A DNA stretch of 51,533 nt from Planctomycetota bacterium (GCA_019636275.1 JAHBXY010000053.1:1-51533), one strand, 5' to 3'. Shown: positions 17,760 through 26,932, counted from the stretch's first letter. The notes: generated by a model not told the origin, from the sequence alone. Made by a program: numbers and translations.

Positions 17760-18709
17760 GTCGGCAAGGCCGATGCTGCCAAACTCCTCGTGTCTTCGAT
17801 CGCACGAGCGGGCAGCGGCTCCATGCCTGCGAGATCGACCCTGAACTTCACGTCGGAGACCTCCGCCGGAAGATTGGGGTCTACTTTAGGGATAGCCATA
17901 CCGTCGAAGAAGCGCAGGGATGAGAGGGCGAGGGCTTCATCGAAGCGCAGCTCGTGCGCTTCCTCCCAATCGCGGCCCAGGCTGCGGGCGACAACCTCTT
18001 CAACTCGGAATACCAGCTCGGCCGGATGACCCTCCAGACGCGCCTGGAGGCGGCCTGCAAGATCGCCGATCGTCGGTCCGCGCGAGTCCTCCGTCACCAG
18101 CATCGAGGCAACGAAAAGGTGAGAGCCCGCAGGCGGGCAGAGTTGCTCGAGCGCGAAGGAGTGTATGCGTGTGCCGGTAGCCGTCTTGACCTCGAGCAAG
18201 GTCTGGCCGTGGACGAAGTCGTGAGCGTCACGCGGATCCACATGCCAGGAGCGCACCAAGTCAGCGGGGCACCGCGAAGACACGATCAGGAAGAGCTCGC
18301 CCCAAAGACCCTGGATCGTGATCCGAGCGGGGTTGCCGATGGCCCGGAAGAGTTCCACCAGCCGGTCGACCGCCCCCGCGACCTCGCTCAGCGTGGGGCG
18401 CTCGCTCAACGTCGCGAGCCAGGAGCCGAGAATGCGCAGGAACAGCGCGTGGAGCGAACGCGCGGCTCCTCGGCAACGCACCACAGCGAACTGTCCCTCG
18501 ACAACCTCTCCCGTCTCCGCCTCGACCCGACACATAGCGCGGGGGCGAAAGGAGAGGTGTCGTAGCTCGACAGGAAAGAAGGACTGGCTCTGATCCTCTG
18601 CGTCGATCGTCTGGATCAGGACCCCTGGTGCACCATCGGCGTCTCGACAGACGCGGAGGAGTGGAGCGCCAGGCAGCGATCGAGCGGTCAGGCTCTCGGT
18701 TCCCTCCAC
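17756..18709 (-). CDS. DUF4420-type PD-(D/E)XK nuclease
   Basis: 317 residues from the GTG at 18709. The pattern GLWGELF (Glu138), DAHDF (Asp164) and LLEVKTAT (Glu173, Lys175) matches the PD-(D/E)XK core of the DUF4420 family (PF14390) found in MORC/MutL-type restriction loci. It is the probable DNA-cutting subunit. The open frame continues upstream to 18766 with family-like sequence (RLLDLFLELPPAHR) but no ATG, GTG or TTG; a CTG at 18754 overlapping the previous stop, with GAGGAGGG before it, may be the real start. It is the last gene of the four-gene operon and converges on the methylase gene. Confidence 0.82.
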   Translation of the reverse strand: MEGTESLTARSLPGAPLLRVCRDADGAPGVLIQTIDAEDQSQSFFPVELRHLSFRPRAMCRVEAETGEVVEGQFAVVRCRGAARSLHALFLRILGSWLATLSERPTLSEVAGAVDRLVELFRAIGNPARITIQGLWGELFLIVSSRCPADLVRSWHVDPRDAHDFVHGQTLLEVKTATGTRIHSFALEQLCPPAGSHLFVASMLVTEDSRGPTIGDLAGRLQARLEGHPAELVFRVEEVVARSLGRDWEEAHELRFDEALALSSLRFFDGMAIPKVDPNLPAEVSDVKFRVDLAGMEPLPARAIEDTRSLAASALPT

Positions 18710-18750
18710 GCGATGAGCCGGGGGGAGTTCAAGGAACAGGTCGAGAAGCC

Positions 18751-19419
18751 TCAGGACTCGCCCTCCTCAACTTCGTCCTCCTTGAAGTCAGACTCGCCGG
18801 CGTCATCGTCGTCTTCTACAGAGCCACGCTGATCGTGCGGACGCCCCACCTTGTCGAACTCTGCTTCGCGGGCATGAAGTTCTCTCGCGAAGCACAGGAA
18901 TCCGTCAAAGCGATCTGAGAACACTTCAAGTGCCCCGTCATTGTTGTTGATGAGACCAATGCCGGCAGCCCTTGCCGAGGCCTGCAAGAGTTCAAGTTGC
19001 GCCTCGGCCGCGTAGAACGCGATGTTGGGAAAGGCATCGGGGCCCCCGTGCCCTTGGCAGGAGTAGAACGTAGGGCAGTCGGCCGCGTTCAGCGCGAACG
19101 TAGCCGCGCGCGTCCCGAGATCTAGCATGGTTCCCAGGGAGCCCTCGAAGTCCTCGTCGTAGGCTTCGTCGTCGCCCTTGTTGAGCAGTTCGACGAGATG
19201 TCTTGCATCGCGAGCGTCGCGAATCGCGCCGTCAATGATCGCGCCTTCTGACTCGAGGGTTTCGCGTGCTTCCGCCCAGGTGACTCGACCCAAGTCGACG
19301 AACTCGAGATTGATCATCGTCGCTCTCATCATCGAGCCGAGTCCCGCCGGGATGCCACCCAACTCGCCTCGGTTCACCTCGATGCGGATCGGAATGTCAT
19401 AACGTTGGGTAGTGGGCAT
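18751..19419 (-). CDS. Unrecognised Cys/His protein in the restriction operon
   Basis: 222 residues. The central block has Cys115, Cys121 and His124 (DCPTFYSCQGHGG), a candidate metal site, followed by an alpha/beta segment with GIGLINNNDG and a highly acidic C-terminal tail. I do not recognise a family. It lies between the Z1 helicase (8-bp gap) and the DUF4420 nuclease, in the same direction, so it is almost certainly part of the same system. The tail could be a protein-interaction or DNA-mimic segment. ATG start at 19419. Confidence 0.8.
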   Translation of the reverse strand: MPTTQRYDIPIRIEVNRGELGGIPAGLGSMMRATMINLEFVDLGRVTWAEARETLESEGAIIDGAIRDARDARHLVELLNKGDDEAYDEDFEGSLGTMLDLGTRAATFALNAADCPTFYSCQGHGGPDAFPNIAFYAAEAQLELLQASARAAGIGLINNNDGALEVFSDRFDGFLCFARELHAREAEFDKVGRPHDQRGSVEDDDDAGESDFKEDEVEEGES

Positions 19420-19427
19420 GCGTTCTC

Positions 19428-21620
19428 CTATGCCTGACCTGCTCGAGGCTGGATGACGAGGTCTCCGTCTGCGACGTGGCGCGGCAGGTGGATGGCGATG
19501 GCCGGGACGCCCGGCATGATCGTGGTCGAGCCGTTCTCGTCGAGAACGTTGACGGTGTAGAGCTGGACGGTCACGACGTCTGGGTCATGGATCGCTGCGT
19601 CGCCGGGGTATCCGTTCCTGCGACGCGGATCGCGACCCTGATGCAGGTTGTCGATCAGGTCGTTGCTCGTGCGACGATCACGCGCCTCGCCGTTGCCCAT
19701 GAGATAGAAGGCACACTTCGCATCGCCGTCACGTCGGAGATGCTCGACGAGCCGACACATGACGCCGAACCCGTGAAAGCCGTCATGCGAGCCGACCAGT
19801 CCGTATTGGGCGAGGAAATCCTCGAAGACTCGCTTGAGGGGCAACCGCACGAGTGAGTGACGGCCGTTGTGTGCCTCGATCGGCACAAACTTGAGCTTCC
19901 GCGTGAACGACGAGACGAGGGACCTGTTCCTCTCGACCGCCTCCGCTGAGAAGTGAGGTTCACGCTGCTTGAACCATGTCGCGCCGTCCGAGAGGTGAAC
20001 GTAGGGATCAAGCAGCACGTTCTGTCGCGTAGGCCGCATCGGCATCTCAAGGTAGAACGCACGCCGCCAGTCCCTCAGGGAGCGGCCTCGGTGCCGCTCG
20101 AGCTGAGCACGGACGTGCTCCTCATGCTCAACGTAGGCGCTATACGCATCCGCCAGGTCCTGTGGGAGGTAGACGCGGCAGTATCCGAGATACTCGCCCT
20201 TGTAGCCGAACCAGCGCGCGCGCTGCTGGATTGTGTCCGCGTTCCACGTTCCCGCGCCGCGAGGCATGTAGCTGACGGTGAGGCCTTGGACGGTGTAGCC
20301 ACGATCGAGCTTTGTGCCTCCAACAAGAATGTGCCGATAGTTGGCCTTCCAGTCGACCTCCTCGAGCGCATCCCCGTTCACCGTCTTGATGACGGCCCGC
20401 GTGATGTCGATCTTGAGCTTGGGAGCAATGTCCTCGAAGGCCGGGATGTCGGGAACGGTCTTCTTGAGGACTGCGTAGCTCTGCTTGAACTCCTCAAGGA
20501 GAGCGTCCCGCTCTTCGTCGTCGTCACTTCGCAGCACGGATCGCCAGCGTTTCGTGACCTGGGTCACCCACTCCTCATACTGCGTGTGGTAGGGGCGGCG
20601 GAACGAGGGGTGAATGAGCATCGACCTGTGGTCGGCCTTGTTCTGAACACGCGACGCAGTGGCTCCGATGAAGTAGATCCGCATCGCCTCCAGCAGGCTC
20701 GCCGGGGGTTCGACGGAGCCTGCGAGCTGGTCAGGGAACTCGGACGGCGGAATGATCTTGATGAGCGACGACTGCTGAACGAAGAAGGCACGCCCTCCCG
20801 TGTAGCCGTCACCCGTTCCAAGCAGCTCCGCGAAATCAGGAGACAGCATGTCCACGAGGGAGATAAGCAGCGGGGCCTGCGGGGTCGCGGTGTACTGCAC
20901 GTATGTGTGGCGTGGCAGTTGGTCTCGAATCTCGCGAATCCGCCTGTAGGTTGTGCTAGGCTGCGGGTCCAAAGGTTTGTTGTTGAGACCGGCCTGATCG
21001 GCCTCGTCGTCGATGACGAGGCAGCTAACGCGGCTAAGATCGACGGACTCAAGGAGGTCACGGAGCTTCTCGAGGTGCTGGTGCTGCTTCATGACACAGA
21101 CGAAGCAAGCGAGCTGATTGGCCTCGTCGAAGTCGTCGTCCGACCACTCCTCGACCAGCGCCTCGAACTCTCGGGCGTGGGTATCCACAGCGGGGTTGGC
21201 GAACATGCGGTAGCGCTGGCGACCCAGAGCGACCGCGCCAAGGTCTCCCTCGAATCGCTCGCGCGACTGCTTGAAGAGGTTCTTCGTGGTCCCGGCTAGC
21301 ACAATGATGACTCGGAAGCCGTTGGAACGCGCGAGTTCGGTCAGAACCGTCATCGAGAGCGTCTTCCCCGACTGGACGTAGCCGATCGCGAGTCCGGTGC
21401 TGCGGCCTTGCTCGCTTCCAGTCGGGGGCAAGCATTGCCCCAGGATGCGAGCCGCCTCGTCGCGGACTCGGTCGAAGGCGCCCTGGCTACCGAGCTTCTT
21501 CGTTGCGACGAGGTGCTGTCGGAGCTGGAAGAGATCCTCTCTGAACGCAGGCGTCCAGAGAGCTCCTGCCTGGGCTCCGTCGTCTCTGAAAGTGATTTTC
21601 TCAGCCTTTCGACGGGCCAT
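19428..21620 (-). CDS. Z1-domain superfamily-II helicase-like ATPase
   Basis: 730 residues. Walker A GYVQSGKT at 80-87, Walker B/DEAD-like DDEAD at 204-208, motif III-like YTATPQAPLL, and the Z1 region around 430-490 (GGTKLDRGYTVQGLTVSYM, then QRARWFGYK with an arginine-finger candidate). This is PF10593 as known from MORC/MutL-type restriction systems, where it is thought to translocate on DNA. ATG start at 21620, 17 bp after the ATPase stop. Near-typical length; all core motifs are intact, so it should be functional. Confidence 0.9.
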   Translation of the reverse strand: MARRKAEKITFRDDGAQAGALWTPAFREDLFQLRQHLVATKKLGSQGAFDRVRDEAARILGQCLPPTGSEQGRSTGLAIGYVQSGKTLSMTVLTELARSNGFRVIIVLAGTTKNLFKQSRERFEGDLGAVALGRQRYRMFANPAVDTHAREFEALVEEWSDDDFDEANQLACFVCVMKQHQHLEKLRDLLESVDLSRVSCLVIDDEADQAGLNNKPLDPQPSTTYRRIREIRDQLPRHTYVQYTATPQAPLLISLVDMLSPDFAELLGTGDGYTGGRAFFVQQSSLIKIIPPSEFPDQLAGSVEPPASLLEAMRIYFIGATASRVQNKADHRSMLIHPSFRRPYHTQYEEWVTQVTKRWRSVLRSDDDEERDALLEEFKQSYAVLKKTVPDIPAFEDIAPKLKIDITRAVIKTVNGDALEEVDWKANYRHILVGGTKLDRGYTVQGLTVSYMPRGAGTWNADTIQQRARWFGYKGEYLGYCRVYLPQDLADAYSAYVEHEEHVRAQLERHRGRSLRDWRRAFYLEMPMRPTRQNVLLDPYVHLSDGATWFKQREPHFSAEAVERNRSLVSSFTRKLKFVPIEAHNGRHSLVRLPLKRVFEDFLAQYGLVGSHDGFHGFGVMCRLVEHLRRDGDAKCAFYLMGNGEARDRRTSNDLIDNLHQGRDPRRRNGYPGDAAIHDPDVVTVQLYTVNVLDENGSTTIMPGVPAIAIHLPRHVADGDLVIQPRAGQA

Positions 21621-21637
21621 TGTCCGCCCCTCCTGCC

Positions 21638-23188
21638 TCAGGCGTTGCCCAAGGCGTCGCGCAAGAGCTGGTTCAGGTTCCGGCGTAGGGTGGGGACGCC
21701 TGAGGCGCCGCTCTCTCTGGCGGTGATCTCCGCGATTGTCAGACCGGCCGCCAGACGCAGGAGGGGCTCAAGCTCATCCTCGTCGAGGAGGGCGAAACGC
21801 TCGCTGAACGGGTGCGCGAGGTTCACGCGGATGCGGATCTGAGTCGCCTCACCCTTCTCCCTCGCTTTCTCCTGGGAGAACGAGTACCAATCGAGTTCGG
21901 AAGGGTCGTTCACCAGTTCGAGACCGACCTCCCAGTGCCGGCGCTCATGCTCGATCTCGAACTTGACTTCGCGGCTTACGTCGACTTCGACTGCGGGCAG
22001 CTTTGTCTTCGGCGGAGCGGTCGTCGCAGCATCGCCGAGCTGCCTTGTGATGACCGGGGGTGCGTGACGCTCGAGCGCAGCCGCCGCGCCCTTCACGGCG
22101 CGGTCACCCCAGTCCCTCGGGCGATCTCCCCGGCCGCCACGCGCTCGGAAGTTCTCTGCCTGCTGAATCAGTGCCATTGGCTTGGCGTCGACCTGCCGCT
22201 TGAGCTCCGTGAGGATCTGCTCCTCAAAGTCGTCCCACTGGATGCCGTCCTTGGTGTGAGAGACCTGGAACCCTTCGACCTCGAGTTCGCCGAAGAGGCG
22301 CTGATAGGTGAAGCTGTTCGGCTTCCGGAAGATCGCCTCAGGCCGATAGGAGCCGTCTAGGCTCCCCAAGATGAGTCGATTCCGGCGGAAGACCGCGAAT
22401 CCCGCGTCGGCCGTGCTGGCCTTCGCCCGTAGCGCCGCCCACCCAGTGACACGCCTGCCGTGCCCCAGCTCGATCGTGATGTCCTTCCGCCAGGTGCGGG
22501 GCTTCCCCTTGGCGTCGTCATGGGATGGCGCGACCAACACCGCAGGTTTCTCGAACGTGAGGTCGTCGTCGCCATACGTGATGACCACCTGCCCAGACGA
22601 GAGGAAGCGCCGGTAGATGCTGGCGAGGTGCTGACGGACACGGACAACGGTCCCACCCTTGAGTGGGACGTTGAGGTCCTCCAGCACGAGGGTGGTGAAG
22701 TGACGGTCGCGCTCCGCCTTGCGCTCCTCGACCTCAACTTCCTCGATCCCGTTCTGCACGATCTTCGGCACGTCGAATCGGATCACGCGCTCCTTGGGAT
22801 CGTTGAGCGCCGACGTCGTGACGGACCACGATCTCGCGAACCAGCAGGCTGCTGCCTTCATCCCGAGGCCGAACTCGGATAGACCACCTGTGTTGGGCGG
22901 CGGCGTAGCGGGGGAGAAAGCGCGAGGGAAGTCCCTCCAGCGAATGCCAGCCGCATTGTCAGCGATCGTGATCCGATTCGGCTCGACGCGTATGCGCACG
23001 GCTAGACCAGGCTCTTTGCTCTTGTCAGCACGAGCCAGCGCATCCGCGTTGTCGAGGAAGGACTGAATGGCGTTGTCAACGAACTCGGCAATCGCATACC
23101 ACGGCTTATAGTTCAGCCGCGAGAACGCTCCATACATGCCGACCCTTGGTCGGATGTGGACTGCGTTGCCCTGCTCGTCGTCGCCCAT
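21638..23188 (-). CDS. MORC/MutL-type GHKL ATPase
   Basis: 516 residues from ATG 23188 (preceded by CAGGGGCACG). An in-frame ATG at 23230 adds 14 residues but has no ribosome site. The GHKL ATP-binding motifs are clear: EFVDNA (about 35-40), DNAAGI (77-82) and GLSEFGLGMKAA (102-113). The C-terminal half, with FEEQILTELKR and a charged region, is specific to the restriction-linked group. By family, ATP-driven dimer closure would regulate the helicase and nuclease encoded downstream. First gene of the operon. Confidence 0.9.
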   Translation of the reverse strand: MGDDEQGNAVHIRPRVGMYGAFSRLNYKPWYAIAEFVDNAIQSFLDNADALARADKSKEPGLAVRIRVEPNRITIADNAAGIRWRDFPRAFSPATPPPNTGGLSEFGLGMKAAACWFARSWSVTTSALNDPKERVIRFDVPKIVQNGIEEVEVEERKAERDRHFTTLVLEDLNVPLKGGTVVRVRQHLASIYRRFLSSGQVVITYGDDDLTFEKPAVLVAPSHDDAKGKPRTWRKDITIELGHGRRVTGWAALRAKASTADAGFAVFRRNRLILGSLDGSYRPEAIFRKPNSFTYQRLFGELEVEGFQVSHTKDGIQWDDFEEQILTELKRQVDAKPMALIQQAENFRARGGRGDRPRDWGDRAVKGAAAALERHAPPVITRQLGDAATTAPPKTKLPAVEVDVSREVKFEIEHERRHWEVGLELVNDPSELDWYSFSQEKAREKGEATQIRIRVNLAHPFSERFALLDEDELEPLLRLAAGLTIAEITARESGASGVPTLRRNLNQLLRDALGNA

Positions 23189-23396
23189 CGTGCCCCTGAT
23201 TGTCGGGGAAGCGAGAGACTCTGCGTCCATGGCGCCCCGCGCGGCATGTTACCGACGAGCACCGACGTCTGGGTGCATCCAGGCTCGCCAGCGGGAATGT
23301 TTCAGGGTTTCGGACGAGAACGCGATGCGGTTAGGTTCGAGTAATAAGGGTAGCCAGCTCCACTCCTGCCATTTCGAGCGGATCAATCACGCAAGA

Positions 23397-23756
23397 TCAC
23401 GCCGTCCATGGCGCCCGCGCCCAGGCCAAGAAGGCCTGCCGGTGGGCCGCGTCCCAGGCGCTCATGGCTGCGACCACGTCGAACCGCCCGACGGCCCAGG
23501 GTGCGCGGCAGTTGAAGACGTTCAGCACGAACGCGGCCGCATGGAACGCCCCGGAGCTCGGCGCCGGGCCCGACGCCCAGGCGTCCAGCGCCTCGCTGTC
23601 GAACGGCCTCACGCCAGGAGCGCGGCGAAGGGTGGGAAAGGACTCGGCCAGAAGCGACAGGTCGTCTCTGGCGCCGTTCCAGGCCAGCGAGCGGACCTTC
23701 TCGCGCCGCGGTCCGTGGGATCCATGCAAGAGGATGCCGGGTCTGTAGGTGTTCAT
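23397..23756 (-). CDS. Small hypothetical protein
   Basis: 119 residues, soluble, starting at ATG 23756 with GGAGGCACCC before it. The ribosome site lies in a perfect 14-bp palindrome, hinting at control of translation or transcription. The sequence (LLHGSHGPRREKV, AFVLNVFNCRAPW, FLAWARAPW) matches no family I know. It stands alone between the restriction operon and the LRR gene on the same strand. Confidence 0.6.
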   Translation of the reverse strand: MNTYRPGILLHGSHGPRREKVRSLAWNGARDDLSLLAESFPTLRRAPGVRPFDSEALDAWASGPAPSSGAFHAAAFVLNVFNCRAPWAVGRFDVVAAMSAWDAAHRQAFLAWARAPWTA

Positions 23757-23760
23757 GGGT

Positions 23761-23774
23761 GCCTCCATGGAGGC
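23761..23774. promoter_or_regulatory. Palindrome over the ribosome site
   Basis: Perfect palindrome GCCTCCATGGAGGC covering the Shine-Dalgarno of the gene starting at 23756. It could be an operator or sequester the ribosome site in a hairpin. Confidence 0.4.
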
Positions 23775-24105
23775 CATGATCGAGACGGAATCGTCAGGGC
23801 CCACGACTGATCCTCTGTGGTCGTAGGAGGTCGCGGGCGCGGCGCCACCGACCGAGGGCGGGCAAAAGCCTCTGCGGTCCTGCGCACGGGCCTCGGGACG
23901 CCCGGTGCGACCGTGAGGTCCAGTGCCCCCCAGACGCAGCCTGTGAGGCCTTCGGACGCTCGGGTGGGGCGAGCCTGGAGGCGAACTGCGCGCCGGGGTC
24001 GTCCAGAGTCTGTCTGTCGCACGATTTGCGCGAGCAAAGGACGCCACGGTGATGAGGGCTACAGCACCGGCCGAACCGCGGCGGCGGTCCCGTTGCGCGG
24101 AGCGA
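23775..24105. other. Gap with no supported feature
   Basis: About 330 bp between two minus-strand genes. I find no convincing open frame with a ribosome site, no tRNA and no repeat. The leader of the downstream small gene presumably lies at its left edge. Confidence 0.5.
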
Positions 24106-25134
24106 CTAGCCGGAGAGCATCCTCACGCGGCACCGGGGGAGCCCGGCCTTGAACCTGTTGCGGACTTGCGCGCTCGCGCCTCGATCAATGAGGCTCTCGT
24201 TGGGGCCGGCGTGCACTGGCGAGACCGTGAGCTGCTTGAGGCTCTTCAGGCGCGCTAGGTTCTGGAAGCCGCGGTCGGTCGGCACCGTGTCGAGGAGCCA
24301 GAGATCCTCGAGCTGGGTCAGCCTTCCGAGTTGCTCGAGGTCGCCTGCGCTGCCCTCCTTCTCGAAGGAGACTGCAAGCTTCCTCAAACTGCCGAGGTCC
24401 GCGAGCGACTCGAGCCCGGCGTCCGTCACCTTTGTGTGTTGAAGCCCGAGGCTCCGGAGGGTCCCGAGGCGGCCAACCTCGCGAAGGCCCTCGTCGCTCG
24501 TCGCGCTGAACTGGAGGTCCAGTTGGTTCAGCCGTTCTAGATGGCCGAGGTGCTGGAGGCCCCGCCCGGTGACGCGAGTTCCCTCGAGGTGGAGCTCCTC
24601 GAGTCGCTTGAGATTCGCGAGGTGTTCGAGAGCCGCGTCCCCAATGTCCGTGTAGTCAAGGAGGAGGAGCCTGAGCCGGTCGAGCTTCGCGAGGGAGCGC
24701 ACGCCTGGCCCCTTGATCCGCAGGTTCGTGAGCCCGAGGTTCTCGAGGCGCCCGAGCGTGGCGAGGTGCTTCAGGCCCGCGTCCGAGAGCCTCGGATTGT
24801 TCCCGATCGACAGCTTCTTGAGTTGAGTGAGCCGAGCGAGCGGCCTCAGCCCCGCACTCGTGATGCGAGTCCCAGAGAACGCGAGTGACCGGAGGCGCTC
24901 GAGCCCAGCAACACGCTTCAATCCGGCATCGGTGACGCGAGCGCCGCCGAACCCGAGCGAGACGAGCTTCGTGAACGCGGACAAGAACTCCAGGCCGCGG
25001 TCCGTGACCCGCTTGGGAAGTCGCAGCTCGGTGACCGTCGGGCTCTCCGTGGCCCACTCCTCGAGCGCTGCGTCGGTGGCGTCGAACCAGGCCACTCCAC
25101 TGCGGGGGCGTCTCCTCTTCGACTTCTGTGACAT
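24106..25134 (-). CDS. Leucine-rich-repeat protein (RNI-like)
   Basis: 342 residues with a basic N-terminus (KSKRRRPRSG) and no signal peptide, then about eleven repeats of ~24 residues of the form L..L..L.L..T.VTD.GL..L (for example LRSLAFSGTRITSAGLRPL and LRSLGLQHTKVTDAGLESL). This is the cytoplasmic RNI-like type common in Planctomycetes and suits protein binding. ATG 25134 is chosen; the frame is open further upstream without a ribosome site. It is cargo of the integrated element and may recognise a ligand, but no role is proven. Confidence 0.87.
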   Translation of the reverse strand: MSQKSKRRRPRSGVAWFDATDAALEEWATESPTVTELRLPKRVTDRGLEFLSAFTKLVSLGFGGARVTDAGLKRVAGLERLRSLAFSGTRITSAGLRPLARLTQLKKLSIGNNPRLSDAGLKHLATLGRLENLGLTNLRIKGPGVRSLAKLDRLRLLLLDYTDIGDAALEHLANLKRLEELHLEGTRVTGRGLQHLGHLERLNQLDLQFSATSDEGLREVGRLGTLRSLGLQHTKVTDAGLESLADLGSLRKLAVSFEKEGSAGDLEQLGRLTQLEDLWLLDTVPTDRGFQNLARLKSLKQLTVSPVHAGPNESLIDRGASAQVRNRFKAGLPRCRVRMLSG

Positions 25135-25380
25135 GTGAGCGCCCGCTCTTGCCTGGACCGCCCGCCGTCTCACTTCGGCAGCACGAGTCGAGCCTATCAG
25201 CCCGTTGGCGCTCTCAAAGCGCAGAGCGCGACTCTGCGACGGTGGCGGAGGATCGGAGCGAGGCCAACTCGTAGGAGGGGCGACGCGGCGCAAGGGTTCG
25301 TCCGCTCACTCCCTGGGCAAGATCTGCCCGCGACGTCCTCCGACGTTGCACCCCAGCTCCTCCTGCGCCACTCTCTCGCC

Positions 25381-25767
25381 GTGACCCCTTACGACCGCGC
25401 CTTCGCGGCGCTCGCCTGCGGAGATGTCGCCGCCCTCGCCGCCGCCCTCGAGGACGCCCGGTCGCGGGGCGAGAGCGCCGGCCTCGTGGTCGCCACGCTG
25501 CTCTGCCGCGCCGACCTCTCGCCGTATCGCGTCGAGATGCTGGGAATCCGCTGTGGCCGCGAGGCGCTGCTGCTGGCGCTCGAGGAGGCCGCTCTCCCGG
25601 GCGGCCGCCGCCCTCCGGCGGACGATTCGGCACGAAGGGTCCGCCTCGGGCTGCTGCACGACTACGCGGCGCTCGTGCTCCGGGCGTGCGGGCCGTCATG
25701 GCCCGAGGGGGTCGCGCCCGGCGTGGTCGCCTGGGCTCTGGCGCAGGTGGTGGTGGGAGACGCGTAG
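25381..25767 (+). CDS. Hypothetical protein
   Basis: 128 residues from GTG 25381. Helix-rich and Ala/Leu-rich (FAALACGDVAALAAALEDA, GREALLLALEEAAL). No ribosome site is visible, and the frame is open upstream to 25135, so the start is uncertain. It converges on the DnaB-N-like gene with a 4-bp gap. No family recognised. Confidence 0.5.
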   Translation: MTPYDRAFAALACGDVAALAAALEDARSRGESAGLVVATLLCRADLSPYRVEMLGIRCGREALLLALEEAALPGGRRPPADDSARRVRLGLLHDYAALVLRACGPSWPEGVAPGVVAWALAQVVVGDA

Positions 25768-25771
25768 GGCC

Positions 25772-26155
25772 TCAGCCATCCGCTGAGACCATTGCATCCA
25801 GCATCGCGGCCGCGCGTCGGACGGTCGGTTCATCCTGGACCGCAGGCAGCGCCGCCAGCCGTGCGCGGAGGTCCTCTGCCTTGGCTCGCGCGGCCTCGGA
25901 GCTGGAGAGTGCCTCGAGCTCCGCGCGACCGCCAACGCGCTCGACCTCTCGCCACTCGCCCAGCAGGGCGAGAACGGCCTCGATCCCGCCGCCGCCGCGC
26001 TCGTGCACCAGCGAGACGGCGAGCGCGATCGTGAGCAGGTCACGGTGGGCTGGTTCGGCGAAGCGCGCCTCGTCATCGAGCGCGAGCGTGATGTAGCCAG
26101 CGACCTCGGGGGCGTACAGAGCAGCCCCGACCAGCGCCCGCTCCTCTTCCGCCAC
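25772..26155 (-). CDS. Stand-alone DnaB N-terminal-domain-like protein
   Basis: 127 residues that resemble only the N-terminal helical domain of replicative helicase DnaB: an opening EERALVGAALYAPEVAGYIT, then FAEPAHRDLLTIALAVSLVHERG and VERVGGRAELEAL. No RecA-like ATPase domain follows. The GTG at 26155 overlaps the upstream stop as TAGTG, implying translational coupling. The DnaB N-domain mediates hexamer assembly and primase binding, so this could modulate host or element replication. A second copy of the idea is at 29272-29703. Confidence 0.65.
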   Translation of the reverse strand: MAEEERALVGAALYAPEVAGYITLALDDEARFAEPAHRDLLTIALAVSLVHERGGGGIEAVLALLGEWREVERVGGRAELEALSSSEAARAKAEDLRARLAALPAVQDEPTVRRAAAMLDAMVSADG

Positions 26156-26559
26156 TATGCCCCCGCCGCTCTGCGTGCGAGCCCCTCCCTGAGCTGCTCG
26201 GTAAGCCATGCTGTCCGCTCACGCCGGGCCCGACATCCGGCGCGTCGAGCGGGGGTGCTCCACGTCGCCGGCCGTCCTGCCGGGTCGATGACGTCGGCTC
26301 CGCATGAGCGGCACCGCAGGGTGCGGCCAAGCGCCTGGCTCCAGTCGAGTAGCGGCACGAGCGAGTCGACGCCGTCCTCCCCGGCAACGACGACTCGCAC
26401 GGCGTCGTGAGGTACTCCTGCGCCCTCGAGCGGGACCTCGGCATGGAGGTCATACAGGCTCCAGCTCTGCGCGGCTCGGAGACGCCCGCGGTGGCCGGCG
26501 GGGAGGACGCCGGCACAGGAGGCGACTGGGCGGATCAGCACGAGCAGAGGGGCGGGCAT
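26155..26559 (-). CDS. Hypothetical protein with C-terminal zinc-ribbon motif
   Basis: 134 residues. A CRSCGADVIDP motif near residue 83 and a later Cys (RAGCRARRE) suggest a small zinc ribbon. ATG 26559 lies 2 bp after the previous stop, so it belongs to the operon 27637 to 25772. The composition is basic and Ala-rich at the C-terminus. Function unknown. Confidence 0.55.
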   Translation of the reverse strand: MPAPLLVLIRPVASCAGVLPAGHRGRLRAAQSWSLYDLHAEVPLEGAGVPHDAVRVVVAGEDGVDSLVPLLDWSQALGRTLRCRSCGADVIDPAGRPATWSTPARRAGCRARRERTAWLTEQLREGLARRAAGA

Positions 26560-26561
26560 CT

Positions 26562-26921
26562 TCAGATCACCCGCGGCCCACCGAGCTCGAGCATCCGCTC
26601 ATGGAAGCCGCGCGTGAAGGACAGGACACGAGGATCGTCATCCTGCGAGCGCCAGAGCTCACGCTCGACGTCGTTGATGACCCTGTGGTCCTCGTATGCC
26701 CAGCGGATGCACACGCGCCTGTAGTCCATGGCGTCACCGCACGCCTCCGTCTCGCCGTCGGTCCAGGCCTCCTCCGCGAGGTCCGCACCCATGATGTAGG
26801 AGGCCAGGATCGCCGCCTCCTGATCGCGCGCAGAGAACAAGTCCCAGTTGTGAGAGAGGAGTCGGGCGATCTCGAGGTCGCCCCGCGCAGGATGCGGTGC
26901 AGGGGAGGGAGGCCTCGTCAT
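26562..26921 (-). CDS. Hypothetical protein in HNH operon
   Basis: 119 residues, acidic, with a helical middle (DLEIARLLSHNWDLFSARDQ, AAILASYIMGADLAEEAW) and ending ERMLELGGPRVI. ATG 26921 is preceded by AAGGAGAG at ideal spacing, better than the GTG at 26936. It sits between the HNH nuclease gene and the zinc-ribbon gene. No family recognised; a partner or inhibitor of the nuclease is possible. Confidence 0.65.
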   Translation of the reverse strand: MTRPPSPAPHPARGDLEIARLLSHNWDLFSARDQEAAILASYIMGADLAEEAWTDGETEACGDAMDYRRVCIRWAYEDHRVINDVERELWRSQDDDPRVLSFTRGFHERMLELGGPRVI

Positions 26922-26932
26922 CGTTCTCTCCT

